Shown one piece after another: positions 29,101 through 37,977 of a DNA stretch of 64,000 bases. Each line of letters begins with the position of its first letter. Position 1 is the first letter of the stretch. The stretch covers positions 1 through 64,000 of the forward strand of contig JASJEC010000012.1 of assembly GCA_030064845.1 (NCBI GenBank), in the 5' to 3' direction. This DNA is from Kiloniellales bacterium. Its GTDB lineage: Bacteria > Pseudomonadota > Alphaproteobacteria > Kiloniellales > JAKSDN01. The notes below the pieces were generated by a model. It made no database searches, had not been told where the DNA came from, and saw only the letters and a program-made list of their open reading frames with translations. The position numbers and the translations under genes were made by a program.

Positions 29101-29176
29101 GCAGGCCCTCGGCCAGGGTATCCGCGAAACAGAGGCCGGCGGGTATCGTCGAGATGCTGACCGGAGGCGCGCTCAC
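26153..29176 (-). CDS. addB: AddB nuclease-helicase-like subunit (double-strand break repair)
   Basis: 1007 residues from the GTG at 29176, which overlaps the upstream gene's stop as GTGA. An in-frame extension to 29257 runs back into murU and lacks family features. The N-terminal part is an inactivated helicase-like domain (TVLLPTRRAVRALGEAFLR in place of a standard Walker A), and from about residue 735 comes KLSVTQIETWMRDPYQIYAR followed by the RecB-type nuclease with ILDYKTGATP near residue 882. AddB cuts the complementary strand and, in studied systems, senses Chi-like sequences. Second-to-last of the tightly overlapping operon. Confidence 0.93.
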   Translation of the reverse strand: MSAPPVSISTIPAGLCFADTLAEGLLEEAAGDPLALSRTTVLLPTRRAVRALGEAFLRVSQGRPLLLPRMRPLGDLDADELLFFGEEALGGMGAAAELPPAMPALRRQLLLAQLILAWSARRAAEGDHEVPSEDQAVQLAAALAALIDQVETEGLSFDQLADLVPDAFAAHWQTTLRFLEIVTAHWPAVERDEGCIGPAERRRLLMEAQADAWRRAPAADPVIVAGSTGSIPATAALIDVVASLPRGAVVLPGLDLTADEEDWAAVLEDPAHPQHGMARLLERLAVGRDQVGLWRGRDAAAPAAARARFVNLALLPAARTARWHRLPDTLPRDEIRHSLASVKRIDCPGAAEEALVIALLMRRALETDGRRAALVTPDRGLARRVAAELKRWRIAVDDSAGTPLAETGPGVFLRATAEMMTGALTPVALLAALKHPLAGGGEDPAEFRARVRSLERRVLRGARPAPGFEGLLRALDTRADAVDREAKQEEDLRPWVRRLAEYAGPFATALAQESAALGDLLAAHLRFAEALAASDAESGATRLWDGEAGEALAGFFAELLDSAGAAPPLEGARYAALLSGLMQGRVVRPSRGTHPRLAILGPLEARLQQVDTVILGGLNEGTWPADSDPGPWLSRPMRVAFGLPAPERRIGLSAHDFAQAFSAPEVFLTRATRVEGSPTVPSRWLLRLDALLKALDLDDLESPDWQAVAEGLDAPEHERRSTPPAPRPPVAARPRKLSVTQIETWMRDPYQIYARHILKLVPLPAIDQDPSQADLGSLVHAALERFVETYPDQLPPDPEAALIEIVHQALEPYADRPGLVAFWAPRFARVAGWVAARERLQRITLERAYAEVEGHRTLRGPGGDFVLTAKADRIDVQQSGHVVILDYKTGATPVDRDIALGLAPQLPLEAAIAEVGGFGPEIPATIPFRLEHWRLTGREPAGKVEEVGGDLADLVAEAVDGLQGLIDLFDRESTPYHAQPRPDWAPRYNDYEHLERVRAWSGGEEGS

Positions 29177-29919
29177 CTGTGAATCGCGCCGGGACTGAGG
29201 TGATGCAGTGCGTCCTCCACCTCGGCCAGGGATTCGGGCGTGCCCACGTGGAACCACTCGCCGTCGTGGCGCAGACCCCAGAGGCGGTCCTCCTCGACCG
29301 CGCGGTCGTAGAGCAGGTTGAGCGAGAAGGCGCCGTCGGGCAGGTCGCGCAGCACCCGCGGATGGAGGATCTGGATGCCGGCGAAGATGAAGGGCGCGAT
29401 CTCCCGCTCGCGCCGGCGGCGCAGGCGGCCCGCCGGATCCATGAAGAAGTCGCCCAGCCCTTCGTAGCCGTAGGCATAGGTCACGGGATGGACCAGGAGC
29501 AGGAAGTCCATGCGATCCTCGTCCCAGGCCTGCGCCAGGCGCAGCAAGGCCGGCGTGCCGCCGTCGAGCCAGACCACGTCTCCGTTGATGACGAAGAACG
29601 GCTCTTCGCCCAGCATGTCGCGGGCCCCGGCCACGCCGCCGCCGGTCTCGAGCAGAAGCTCTTCCTCGTGCGAGAACGAGATCTTCAGGTCGTCGCGGTC
29701 TTTCAGGTGGGCTTCGATCTGGTCGCCGAGGTGATGCAGGTTGACCACGGCCTGCTCGACGCCGACCGCGTGCAGCCGGTCCAGCACCCGGTCCAGCATG
29801 CTCCGCCCCTGTACCTGGATGAGCGGCTTCGGCGTCTTGTCGGTCAGCGGGCGCATGCGCAGGCCGAGTCCCGCCGCGAGCACCATGGCCTGCCGGGGCA
29901 TACCCACGGCCGGGCTCAC
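29173..29919 (-). CDS. murU: Sugar-1-phosphate nucleotidyltransferase, MurU type
   Basis: 248 residues from a GTG that overlaps the amgK stop as GTGA. The signature MVLAAGLGLRMRPLTDKTPKPL is that of sugar nucleotidyltransferases, followed by VVNLHHLGDQIEAHL and FFVINGDVVWLDGG with the metal-binding Asp. Paired with AmgK, the most likely reaction is UTP plus N-acetylmuramate-1-phosphate to UDP-MurNAc, the MurU step of peptidoglycan recycling that bypasses de novo MurA/MurB. The substrate is inferred from the pair, not from the sequence alone. Confidence 0.85.
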   Translation of the reverse strand: MSPAVGMPRQAMVLAAGLGLRMRPLTDKTPKPLIQVQGRSMLDRVLDRLHAVGVEQAVVNLHHLGDQIEAHLKDRDDLKISFSHEEELLLETGGGVAGARDMLGEEPFFVINGDVVWLDGGTPALLRLAQAWDEDRMDFLLLVHPVTYAYGYEGLGDFFMDPAGRLRRRREREIAPFIFAGIQILHPRVLRDLPDGAFSLNLLYDRAVEEDRLWGLRHDGEWFHVGTPESLAEVEDALHHLSPGAIHR

Positions 29920-30932
29920 GCCGGGGCCTCGCCGTCGGGCACCTCGCGGCGGTCCGCCGGGATGAAGCGGTCGAACCAGTCCCTGACCGGGGCGAGCGCG
30001 GGATGGGCCAGGTCGCCCTCCAGCAGGCGCCAGGTCCGGGGAATGTGCTTCAGGTAGTGCGGCTTGCCGTCGCGCCGGCTGAGGCGGGTGAAGATCCCGA
30101 TGATCTTGGCGTTGCGCTGGGCCCCGAGCACTGCGTAGGACGCGCGGAAGGCGTCCGCATCGAGGTCGCCGCGTTGCTTCAGGTAGCGTGCCGTCATATC
30201 TCGCGCCAAGTCCTGGGAAACGTCGCGGCGCACGTCTTCCAGCAGGGACACCAGGTCGTAGGTGACGGGCCCCAGCACCGCGTCCTGGAAGTCGAGCAGG
30301 CCGCAGGCCTGCAGGCCCTTGCGGCCCTTCACCACCATCAGATTGTCCACGTGATAGTCGCGCAGGACAAGGGTCTCGGGCACGGCGCGGGCGACCGGCA
30401 GAACGCGCCGCCAGGCGGCGATGTAGGCCTCGCGCGCCTCAGGGCCGGGTGGCCGGCCCAGCGCCGGCAGATACCAGTCCGTCAGCAGCAGGGCTTCCTC
30501 GAGCAGTCGCCGGTCGTCGTAGGGTGGCAGCGCCGCCGCCGCGGAGGGCTGGAAGCGCCGGTGCAGGTCGATCAGCAGGTCGACCGCCAGGCGGTAGAGC
30601 GGCCGCTCCGCCGCGCCCTCGGCGAGCGCCCGGGTGAAGGTCCGGTCACCCAGATCCTCCAGCAGCATCAGGCCGGCGGCCTCGTCGACCTTGAGGGCGC
30701 GCGGCGCAGAGAAGCCCAGGTCGCAGAGCAGCATTTGCACGCGGTGGAAGGCGCGCACGTTCTCCATCGGCGGCGGCGCGTCCATCAGCACCGCGGTTTC
30801 GCCGTCGTGGCTCAGCCTGAAGTAGCGGCGGAAGGAGGCGTCGGCTGCTAGGGGCCGCGGCGCCTGGCCGCGCCAGCCGGTGTCGGCGAGGAAGGCCGCA
30901 ATCAGCGCGGCCCGTTCGTCCGGCCCCTTCAT
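29916..30932 (-). CDS. amgK: AmgK-type N-acetylmuramate/N-acetylglucosamine kinase
   Basis: 338 residues, aminoglycoside-phosphotransferase fold. The N-terminal DASFRRYFRL, VLMDAPPPMENVRAFHRV and LLEDLGDRTFTRAL are typical of AmgK; the catalytic loop reads LVLRDYHVDNLMV and the metal-binding segment LLDFQDAVLGPVTYDLVSLL. Family role: anomeric phosphorylation of MurNAc/GlcNAc released during cell-wall turnover. Eight bases after the tsaE stop and overlapping murU by four bases, so the two recycling enzymes are coupled. Confidence 0.87.
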   Translation of the reverse strand: MKGPDERAALIAAFLADTGWRGQAPRPLAADASFRRYFRLSHDGETAVLMDAPPPMENVRAFHRVQMLLCDLGFSAPRALKVDEAAGLMLLEDLGDRTFTRALAEGAAERPLYRLAVDLLIDLHRRFQPSAAAALPPYDDRRLLEEALLLTDWYLPALGRPPGPEAREAYIAAWRRVLPVARAVPETLVLRDYHVDNLMVVKGRKGLQACGLLDFQDAVLGPVTYDLVSLLEDVRRDVSQDLARDMTARYLKQRGDLDADAFRASYAVLGAQRNAKIIGIFTRLSRRDGKPHYLKHIPRTWRLLEGDLAHPALAPVRDWFDRFIPADRREVPDGEAPA

Positions 30933-30939
30933 GGTCGCG

Positions 30940-31455
30940 CTATCCTTCGTTCCAATCGGCCAGGCGCTCGCGCCAGGCGCCGAAGCCGGTGATCGTCGCG
31001 TGCCGGCCGTCGCCGCCCTCGGCGAAGCGCAGTGAAACCTCCAGGCGCTCGTCGGGCAGCAGCGCGCCGAGGCGGCCGGGCCACTCGATCAGGCTGATGG
31101 CGCCGGCCAGCGCTTCCTCGAAGCCCAACTCATAGACCTCCTCGGGCCGCTCGAGGCGGTAGAGATCGAAGTGCCAGACCGGCGCCGGCGCGCGGTCGTA
31201 GATCTGGACCAGGGTGAAGGTCGGGCTCGGGATCTCTTCGTTGTCCGGCGCGCCGCCCTGGGCGATCAGGGCCCTGATGAAGGCGCGGGCGAGGCTCGTC
31301 TTGCCGGCGCCCAGGGCGCCTTCCAGCGCGATCACGTCGCCCGGCCTGGCCAGGGCGGCCAGCCTCCGGCCCAGCGCCTCGGTCGCCGGAAGATCCGGCA
31401 GATCGTGCTCGAAGACGGCCCCCTCGTCGGTGGCCTCGGCGGATGATGCGGGCAT
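30940..31455 (-). CDS. tsaE: tRNA threonylcarbamoyladenosine biosynthesis ATPase TsaE
   Basis: 171 residues from the ATG at 31455, chosen because AAAGGTGG lies six bases upstream; the GTG at 31464 would sit inside that ribosome site. Walker A is LEGALGAGKTSLAR, then SPTFTLVQIYD, WHFDLYRLERPEEVYELGFEE, and ISLIEWPGRLGALLP. TsaE works with TsaB and TsaD to make t6A37 in ANN-decoding tRNAs. It heads the minus-strand operon tsaE-amgK-murU-addB-addA. Confidence 0.95.
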   Translation of the reverse strand: MPASSAEATDEGAVFEHDLPDLPATEALGRRLAALARPGDVIALEGALGAGKTSLARAFIRALIAQGGAPDNEEIPSPTFTLVQIYDRAPAPVWHFDLYRLERPEEVYELGFEEALAGAISLIEWPGRLGALLPDERLEVSLRFAEGGDGRHATITGFGAWRERLADWNEG

Positions 31456-31551
31456 GACGGCCACCTTTTAGCGGCCCGACCCCGACCTTGCCAAGGCTCC
31501 TGGCCGTGGCCATTTTGGGCTGAAAGTCCCGTTCCATCAGCGAGTTCCCCC

Positions 31552-32574
31552 ATGGCCCAACAAGTCCAGGAAACCGATGTCGCCGTCATTGGCGCCGGGC
31601 CGGTCGGGCTCTTCGCCGTGTTCGAGCTCGGCATGCTGCAGATCCGCTGCCACGTGATCGATGCGCTCGATGCGGTCGGCGGCCAGTGCCGGGCGCTCTA
31701 TCCCGAGAAGCCGATCTACGACATCCCGGGGCAGCCGGTCATCATGGCCGGCGATCTGGTCGAGCGCCTGGAACGCCAGGCCGCGCCCTTCGCACCGGTC
31801 TATCACCTCGGCCAGACCGTCACCGGGCTGACCCGCCGCGGCGCACGCTGGCTGGTCGAGACCGGGGGCGGCACGGCGGTGGACTGCCGCGCCGTGGTGA
31901 TCGCCGCCGGCGGCGGCGCATTCGGGCCGAACCGGCCGCCGCTGGCCGGGATCGAGGCCTACGAGGGCGAGAGCGTGCACTATCTGGTCGCGCGCCGCGA
32001 GCTCTTCGACGGCCGGCGCCTGGTGATCGCCGGCGGCGGCGACTCGGCGGTGGACTGGGCGCTGGCGCTCAGCGACACGGCGGAGAAGATCTATCTGGTG
32101 CACCGCCGCGACAAGTTTCGGGCGGCGCCGGAGAGCGTCGCCCGGCTCGGGCGTCTGTGCGATGCGGGCGGCACGGTCGAGAAGGTGATCCCCTTTCAGC
32201 TGCACGCCCTCGAGGGCCGCGACGGCCGCCTCGAGACCGTCGTCGTGCGCTCGTTCGACGGCGCGGAGCGCCGTCTGACGGCCGACCACCTGCTCGCCTT
32301 CTTCGGACTCTCGATGGACCTGGGGCCGATCGCCCGCTGGGGCCTCGGCCTCGACCGCGACCTCGTCAAGGTCGATCCGGCGACCTGCGAGACCTCGGAG
32401 CCCGGGGTCTTCGCGATCGGCGACATCAACAGCTACCCGGGCAAGCTCAAGCTGATCCTGACCGGATTCAGCGAGGCGGCCATGGCGGCGCACGCGATCT
32501 ACCCGCTGGTCCATCCCGGGAAGGCGCTGCACTGGGAGTATTCCACGACCAAGGGCCTGCCGGACCAGCGTTAG
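31552..32574 (+). CDS. Thioredoxin-reductase-like ferredoxin/flavodoxin-NADP+ reductase
   Basis: 340 residues. FAD-binding VAVIGAGPVGLFAVFE at the N-terminus, a second dinucleotide site LVIAGGGDSAVDWALA in the middle, and GVFAIGDINSYPGKLKLILT at the end. The TrxR CxxC is absent, and the YPEKPIYDIPGQPVI and C-terminal EYSTTKG segments are those of the TrxR-like FNR family (Bacillus YumC type), which transfers electrons between NADPH and ferredoxin or flavodoxin. It is the only plus-strand gene within the minus-strand run from ahcY to trxA, its start lying 96 nt from that of tsaE. Confidence 0.9.
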   Translation: MAQQVQETDVAVIGAGPVGLFAVFELGMLQIRCHVIDALDAVGGQCRALYPEKPIYDIPGQPVIMAGDLVERLERQAAPFAPVYHLGQTVTGLTRRGARWLVETGGGTAVDCRAVVIAAGGGAFGPNRPPLAGIEAYEGESVHYLVARRELFDGRRLVIAGGGDSAVDWALALSDTAEKIYLVHRRDKFRAAPESVARLGRLCDAGGTVEKVIPFQLHALEGRDGRLETVVVRSFDGAERRLTADHLLAFFGLSMDLGPIARWGLGLDRDLVKVDPATCETSEPGVFAIGDINSYPGKLKLILTGFSEAAMAAHAIYPLVHPGKALHWEYSTTKGLPDQR

Positions 32575-32587
32575 GCCCGACAGCGGT

Positions 32588-34918
32588 CTATTCCGCCGCG
32601 GCCTCGCCGACCTGGCGCAGGGGCAGGTGGCAGGTCACCTTGGTCCCGCTGTTCGGGGCCGAGTCGAGCTCGACCCAGCCGTCGTGCAGCTCGATCAGGC
32701 TCTTGACCAGGGAGAGGCCGAGCCCGGCGCCGGCTTGGCGCCCCTGGCCGATGCCGCGCTCGAACTTGTCGAACACCTGGGTCTGCTGGTCCAGGGGAAT
32801 GCCGATGCCGGTGTCGGTCACGGTGATCAGCATCTCGTCGCCCGCGCTGTGCGCTCCGATCACGATCTTGCCGCCCTCGGGCGTGAACTTGAGGGCGTTG
32901 GACAGCAGGTTGTAGAGCGCCTGTTTGAGCCGGCGCTCGTCGGCCATGATCTTCTCGACGTTCGGCCCGCAGTCGACCGTCAGCTCGATCCCCCGGCTCC
33001 GCGCCCGCTCGTGGCCCAGGGTGTGAATCGCCTCGAGGACCGTCGCCAGCTCGACCGGCACCAGGTCGAGGCGCAGGTAGCCGGCCTCGATCGTCGCCAG
33101 GTCGAGAATGTCGTTGATCAGCGCGAGCAGGCGCTGGGATGACTCGACGATGGCGCGGCTGTACTCGAGCTGCCGCTCGTTCAACTCGCCGAAGAACTTG
33201 TTCTCCAGGATCTCGGCGAAGCCGACGATGGCGTTGAGCGGCGTGCGCAGCTCGTAGGAGATGTTGGCGAGGAACTCCGACTTCAGGCGGTCGGTGGTTT
33301 CCAGAGCCTCGTTGCGCTCCCTCAGCGCCCGCTCGACCCGGATCGAGTCGGTGACGTCGAGGAAGGTGAAGAGCGAGGCGCCGTCGGGCAGGGGCACCTG
33401 CGCCCAGTCGACCACCGAGCCGTCGGCCCGCTCCTGGCGCCCGTCGAGGCCGCCGGCCTCGGTGATCTGCGCGACGCTCTGCTCGATGAAGGTCGGCCAG
33501 TCGTCGTCCGAGACGTCGAAGAACTTGCGCGTCCGGGCGGTCACCTCCCGGGCGTGGGGCTCGGACTCCAGAAGCCTCTTGGGCAGTTTCCAGATCCGCG
33601 CGAAGCCGGGGTTCCAGAGCTTGAGCCGCCCGTCCACGCCGTAGACCGCGACGCCCTCGTAGAGATTGTTCAGGGTTTCCCGCTGGACCGCGATCAGCGT
33701 GTTGTAGGAGCGCTCGAGCGCCAGGCGGTCGGTCACGTCCTCGTAGGTCAGGAGCACGCCGCCGAAGGGGTGGGGCGAGCCCAGGACCCGCAGGGTCGAG
33801 CCGTCCGGCAGGTGCATCAGCTCCTCCATGGGCTCGATCAGCGTGCTGAACAGCTTGAGCCGTTCGGCCTTGTAGGCGGGAAAGTCCGGCTGCTCAGGCA
33901 GGCGCCGGTTCTCGCGCAGCATCTCCATGACGTCGTTGTGATGGGGCTCCTCGGCGAGCTTGCTCTCGTCGACTCGCCAGAGCTGGGCATAGGCGCTGTT
34001 GTAGAACTTGAGGCGCATGTCGGGGCCCCAGATCGTGATTGCCGTGCCCAGGTTCTCCAGAACCTCGGCGTGGGCCTGGATATGGCGCTCCAGCTGGACC
34101 TCGAGCTCCTCGGCGTCGGTGCGGTCGACGGCGGTGCCGGCGGTGCCCTCGGCGAGGCCCTGCTCGGACAGCTCGAGCAGGCGGCGCTCGCCCGACACGA
34201 CGACGTGGAGCCGCGCGCTGTCCAGCTCCACCTCGTCCCGCGCCTTGCGCGCGAGGTCCAGGCTGACGTTGGCCAGCGCCGTGTCCGGCAGCTCGATGCC
34301 CTCGGCCAGAACCTCGTCGCGCGGCCGGTCGACGGCGCGGGCGTAGGCGAGGTTGCAGTAGACCAGCGAGAGGTCGGCGCCGCGGCGCCAGACCGGCAGG
34401 GGCAGGGCGTCGAGCAGCTGGGCGTGCTCGTCGCGCTCGGCGCAGGCCGCGGCCACCGCCTCGGAGGAGTCGGTGACGTCGGTGAACCAGAGCACGTTGC
34501 AGCCCTGGGTCCCGCCTTCGGACGACCAGGCGCCTTCGACCCGGAACACCCGGCCGCGGTCGCGCCGGCGGACCGTCTCCAGGAAGCTGCTGCCGCTCGA
34601 GCGCAGGGTGTCGACCGCGCCGCTCAACCGCTTCTCGTCTTCGGGGTCGAGCGCGGCCAGGACGTCCTCGAAGCTCGGCCGCGCATCCTCGGGCAGACCG
34701 AGCAGGCGGTGCAGCCAGGGCGAGGAAGCGATCACCGACTCGTCGTCGTGGATCACGTAGTAGCCGGCCGGCGCGACCGACAGGGCCGCCTTGCCGGACA
34801 CGGTCTCGTGCATCAGCCTGCGGGTCGCCAGGACCTCGGCCCGGCTGCGGTGGGCGAACCAGCCGGCGACGGCCGCGCATCCGATGCCGGCCGCGGCGAG
34901 GATCCACTCAACGCTCAC
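32588..34918 (-). CDS. divL: DivL-like PAS sensor kinase with Tyr at the phospho-acceptor site
   Basis: 776 residues from a GTG with AAGGAG upstream; Caulobacter DivL is 769. One N-terminal membrane helix (about residues 5-22), three or four PAS-like modules (around 45-150, 165-265, 285-400 and 410-530), then the dimerisation/acceptor helix FLANISYELRTPLNAIVGFA with Tyr555 where histidine kinases have His, and a complete ATPase domain (NLLSNALKFTPEGG, DTGIGI, AGLGLSLVKSLIELH). In Caulobacter, DivL carries a Tyr at the same place and controls CckA-CtrA cell-cycle signalling together with DivK. Identity is inferred from this residue, length, domain order and position next to tsaE. The gap of 271 nt to ahcY likely holds its promoter. 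Confidence 0.87.
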   Translation of the reverse strand: MSVEWILAAAGIGCAAVAGWFAHRSRAEVLATRRLMHETVSGKAALSVAPAGYYVIHDDESVIASSPWLHRLLGLPEDARPSFEDVLAALDPEDEKRLSGAVDTLRSSGSSFLETVRRRDRGRVFRVEGAWSSEGGTQGCNVLWFTDVTDSSEAVAAACAERDEHAQLLDALPLPVWRRGADLSLVYCNLAYARAVDRPRDEVLAEGIELPDTALANVSLDLARKARDEVELDSARLHVVVSGERRLLELSEQGLAEGTAGTAVDRTDAEELEVQLERHIQAHAEVLENLGTAITIWGPDMRLKFYNSAYAQLWRVDESKLAEEPHHNDVMEMLRENRRLPEQPDFPAYKAERLKLFSTLIEPMEELMHLPDGSTLRVLGSPHPFGGVLLTYEDVTDRLALERSYNTLIAVQRETLNNLYEGVAVYGVDGRLKLWNPGFARIWKLPKRLLESEPHAREVTARTRKFFDVSDDDWPTFIEQSVAQITEAGGLDGRQERADGSVVDWAQVPLPDGASLFTFLDVTDSIRVERALRERNEALETTDRLKSEFLANISYELRTPLNAIVGFAEILENKFFGELNERQLEYSRAIVESSQRLLALINDILDLATIEAGYLRLDLVPVELATVLEAIHTLGHERARSRGIELTVDCGPNVEKIMADERRLKQALYNLLSNALKFTPEGGKIVIGAHSAGDEMLITVTDTGIGIPLDQQTQVFDKFERGIGQGRQAGAGLGLSLVKSLIELHDGWVELDSAPNSGTKVTCHLPLRQVGEAAAE

Positions 34919-35189
34919 GGCCGCTCCTTCGCGAGCCGGCTTCGTTCAACTCTTGCCTGTGCCGGAAATCTTCGGCCATTCATTCCGCCCCGCCGGGGGT
35001 TTCCTTGGGTGCGCGCGATGCCGACGGCGCCGAGTTTAGGCCAAAGCGCTTATGCAAAACAAGCTCACCCTCGGAGGCCGCGGCCGCCGGGTCATGCTCG
35101 ACGCATAGCGTTAAAGGAGGGTTCACGTCAGGGCGGCGGCCGCGTCTTCGGCCGCGCGCCCCCAAGAACAGCAAGCGTGAGGGCCTGTT

Positions 35190-36485
<1,296 letters not shown>

Positions 36486-36558
36486 GCTCTGCATCCCTTC
36501 TGTGCGGGCCCTCAGGCTGGACCGTGTATCAGGGGCGACATGACGCGGCAAGGCCGGA

Positions 36559-36601
36559 AACCAAAGGCGCCCCGCGTGATTTACGCGGGGCGCCTTTGGT
36601 T
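36559..36601 (-). terminator. Perfect 19-bp hairpin downstream of the membrane-protein gene
   Basis: Two 19-nt arms that pair perfectly surround a 5-nt loop (36578-36582). The core is GC-rich with AAAGG at one foot and CCTTT at the other, the layout of a bidirectional intrinsic terminator, though the T-run after the minus-strand stem is only three bases. It lies 23 nt past the stop of the upstream membrane-protein gene and 74 nt before the ahcY start, so it should separate the two transcripts. Confidence 0.7.
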
Positions 36602-36624
36602 GGATCGGGGTGCTGCGGTGCGGG

Positions 36625-37734
36625 CTAGCTGCGGTCGCCCCACTCGCCGCCGCCGTCCGGTTCCGCCGGGTTGGGCAGCCCGCTGGTCACCGGCAGGCTG
36701 CCGGGATCGACCGCGTCGGGCTGCGGCGGCTTGGCAGTCTTCTTCCTAGGCCGCCGCTTGGCGGGCTTCGCCTTGGGCTTCGGCGGCGGCGGCATCGCCA
36801 TGCCGCCGTTGATCCGGTCATAGCTCAGCTCGTCGAGCAGCTGGATCGAGCGACGTGACGGGGCCGAATGCAGGCTCTCGGGCACCCGCGCCTCGGGCTT
36901 GGCTTCGGCGCCGACCCCGGTCAGACGCCCGACCACCAGGTTCAGCACGAAGTCGCAGAAGCGGTCGCTGAAGCCGGAGAGGAAGGCGATCAGCCACATG
37001 ACCTCCTGGGAGCCCAGGGTCGAGATCGGGATCTGGCTGCTCGACAGGATCAGGGTGCCCTTGATCATGAGGTAGACGATGGTGCCCATCACCATGCCGG
37101 TGACCGGCCGGGCGCACAGCCAGCGCAACGGCTCGTCCAGGTCGTCGGCCTTGTTGAAGCGGTAGAGCATTGCGGCGAGGGAGCCGATCAGGCTCCACAG
37201 CACGATGGTCACGGGCACCGAGAGGATCGGGATGATCCAGTTCTTGTCGATGCCGGCCTGATTGCCATAGGCGACCAGTCCGGCGATCACGAAGAGCGCC
37301 CCGATGCTGCCCAGGATGCCCTGGCCGCGCGACTTGCGCCGGTGCTCGGTACGGTTGATCGCCTTGTCGAGGACGGTCTGGAACTGCTGCAGATTGAGCT
37401 CCAGGACGCGCAGGTCCTGGACCGAGCGCGCCTCGTAGGCGGCGGCCCCCTGGTCGATCAGGTAGGGGATCAGGATGTTGGGGATCATCTTGGTCAGCGC
37501 CGTGTCGCTGCTGACCTTGAAGAAGGTCTCGCTCTGCAGCATGGCGATGCGGTTGAGCAGCTGCTGGCGCTGCTGCTCGACCTTGCCGCCGACCTGAGAG
37601 TTGGGGAGGCTGCGATAGGCCTGCTTGGCAGCGCGGAACCGCTCGATCAGTACCTCGTCGATGTCCCGCGCCATATCGGAGCCGACAAGGCTCCTGTTAA
37701 GCTGGCTCAAGAGAACCGTTTGTATGTCCGTCAT
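36625..37734 (-). CDS. Unknown membrane protein with a basic C-terminal tail
   Basis: 369 residues. The first ~140 are helical and soluble-looking ([57 protein letters not shown]), followed by four hydrophobic segments between about residues 143 and 275 ([79 protein letters not shown]). The last 80 residues are disordered, with a Lys/Arg/Pro-rich cluster. No family recognised. It is a single-gene unit: promoter region with AT-rich DNA upstream, strong hairpin downstream. Confidence 0.65.
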   Translation of the reverse strand: MTDIQTVLLSQLNRSLVGSDMARDIDEVLIERFRAAKQAYRSLPNSQVGGKVEQQRQQLLNRIAMLQSETFFKVSSDTALTKMIPNILIPYLIDQGAAAYEARSVQDLRVLELNLQQFQTVLDKAINRTEHRRKSRGQGILGSIGALFVIAGLVAYGNQAGIDKNWIIPILSVPVTIVLWSLIGSLAAMLYRFNKADDLDEPLRWLCARPVTGMVMGTIVYLMIKGTLILSSSQIPISTLGSQEVMWLIAFLSGFSDRFCDFVLNLVVGRLTGVGAEAKPEARVPESLHSAPSRRSIQLLDELSYDRINGGMAMPPPPKPKAKPAKRRPRKKTAKPPQPDAVDPGSLPVTSGLPNPAEPDGGGEWGDRS

Positions 37735-37839
37735 CCGGCGCCACCTTTTCGGCTTGCCGGCGGGGCCGACACGTCCTGGTCGATGCCCGCCGCTGGAAAA
37801 CGTGGCGATTATGGGGCGGATTTATAATGAAGAAGTTAA

Positions 37840-37856
37840 CCTAAAAACGTTTTAGG
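37840..37856. promoter_or_regulatory. Inverted repeat in AT-rich DNA upstream of the membrane-protein gene
   Basis: CCTAAAA-ACG-TTTTAGG, flanked by TTAA on the left and CTAA on the right, sits in a markedly AT-rich stretch (about 37815-37910) between polA and the unknown membrane-protein gene. The latter starts 106 nt away on the minus strand, so this may be an operator or part of its promoter; a TATAAA on the minus strand lies nearby. It could instead be a weak 3' hairpin for polA. Confidence 0.35.
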
Positions 37857-37977
37857 CTAACCAGACTATAGACGTACATAGCATTGATAAGAAGGGAATT
37901 CTTTTTGAGATACCGGGGCGAGAGCTGCAGCCAGGGGTAGTCCGACCATACTATTTGTTGCGCCGGCCGCGCAGGCC

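Noticed and set aside
36486-36624. SAH riboswitch upstream of ahcY
   Set aside because: The region is dominated by the perfect hairpin; I could not find the conserved SAH-riboswitch core.
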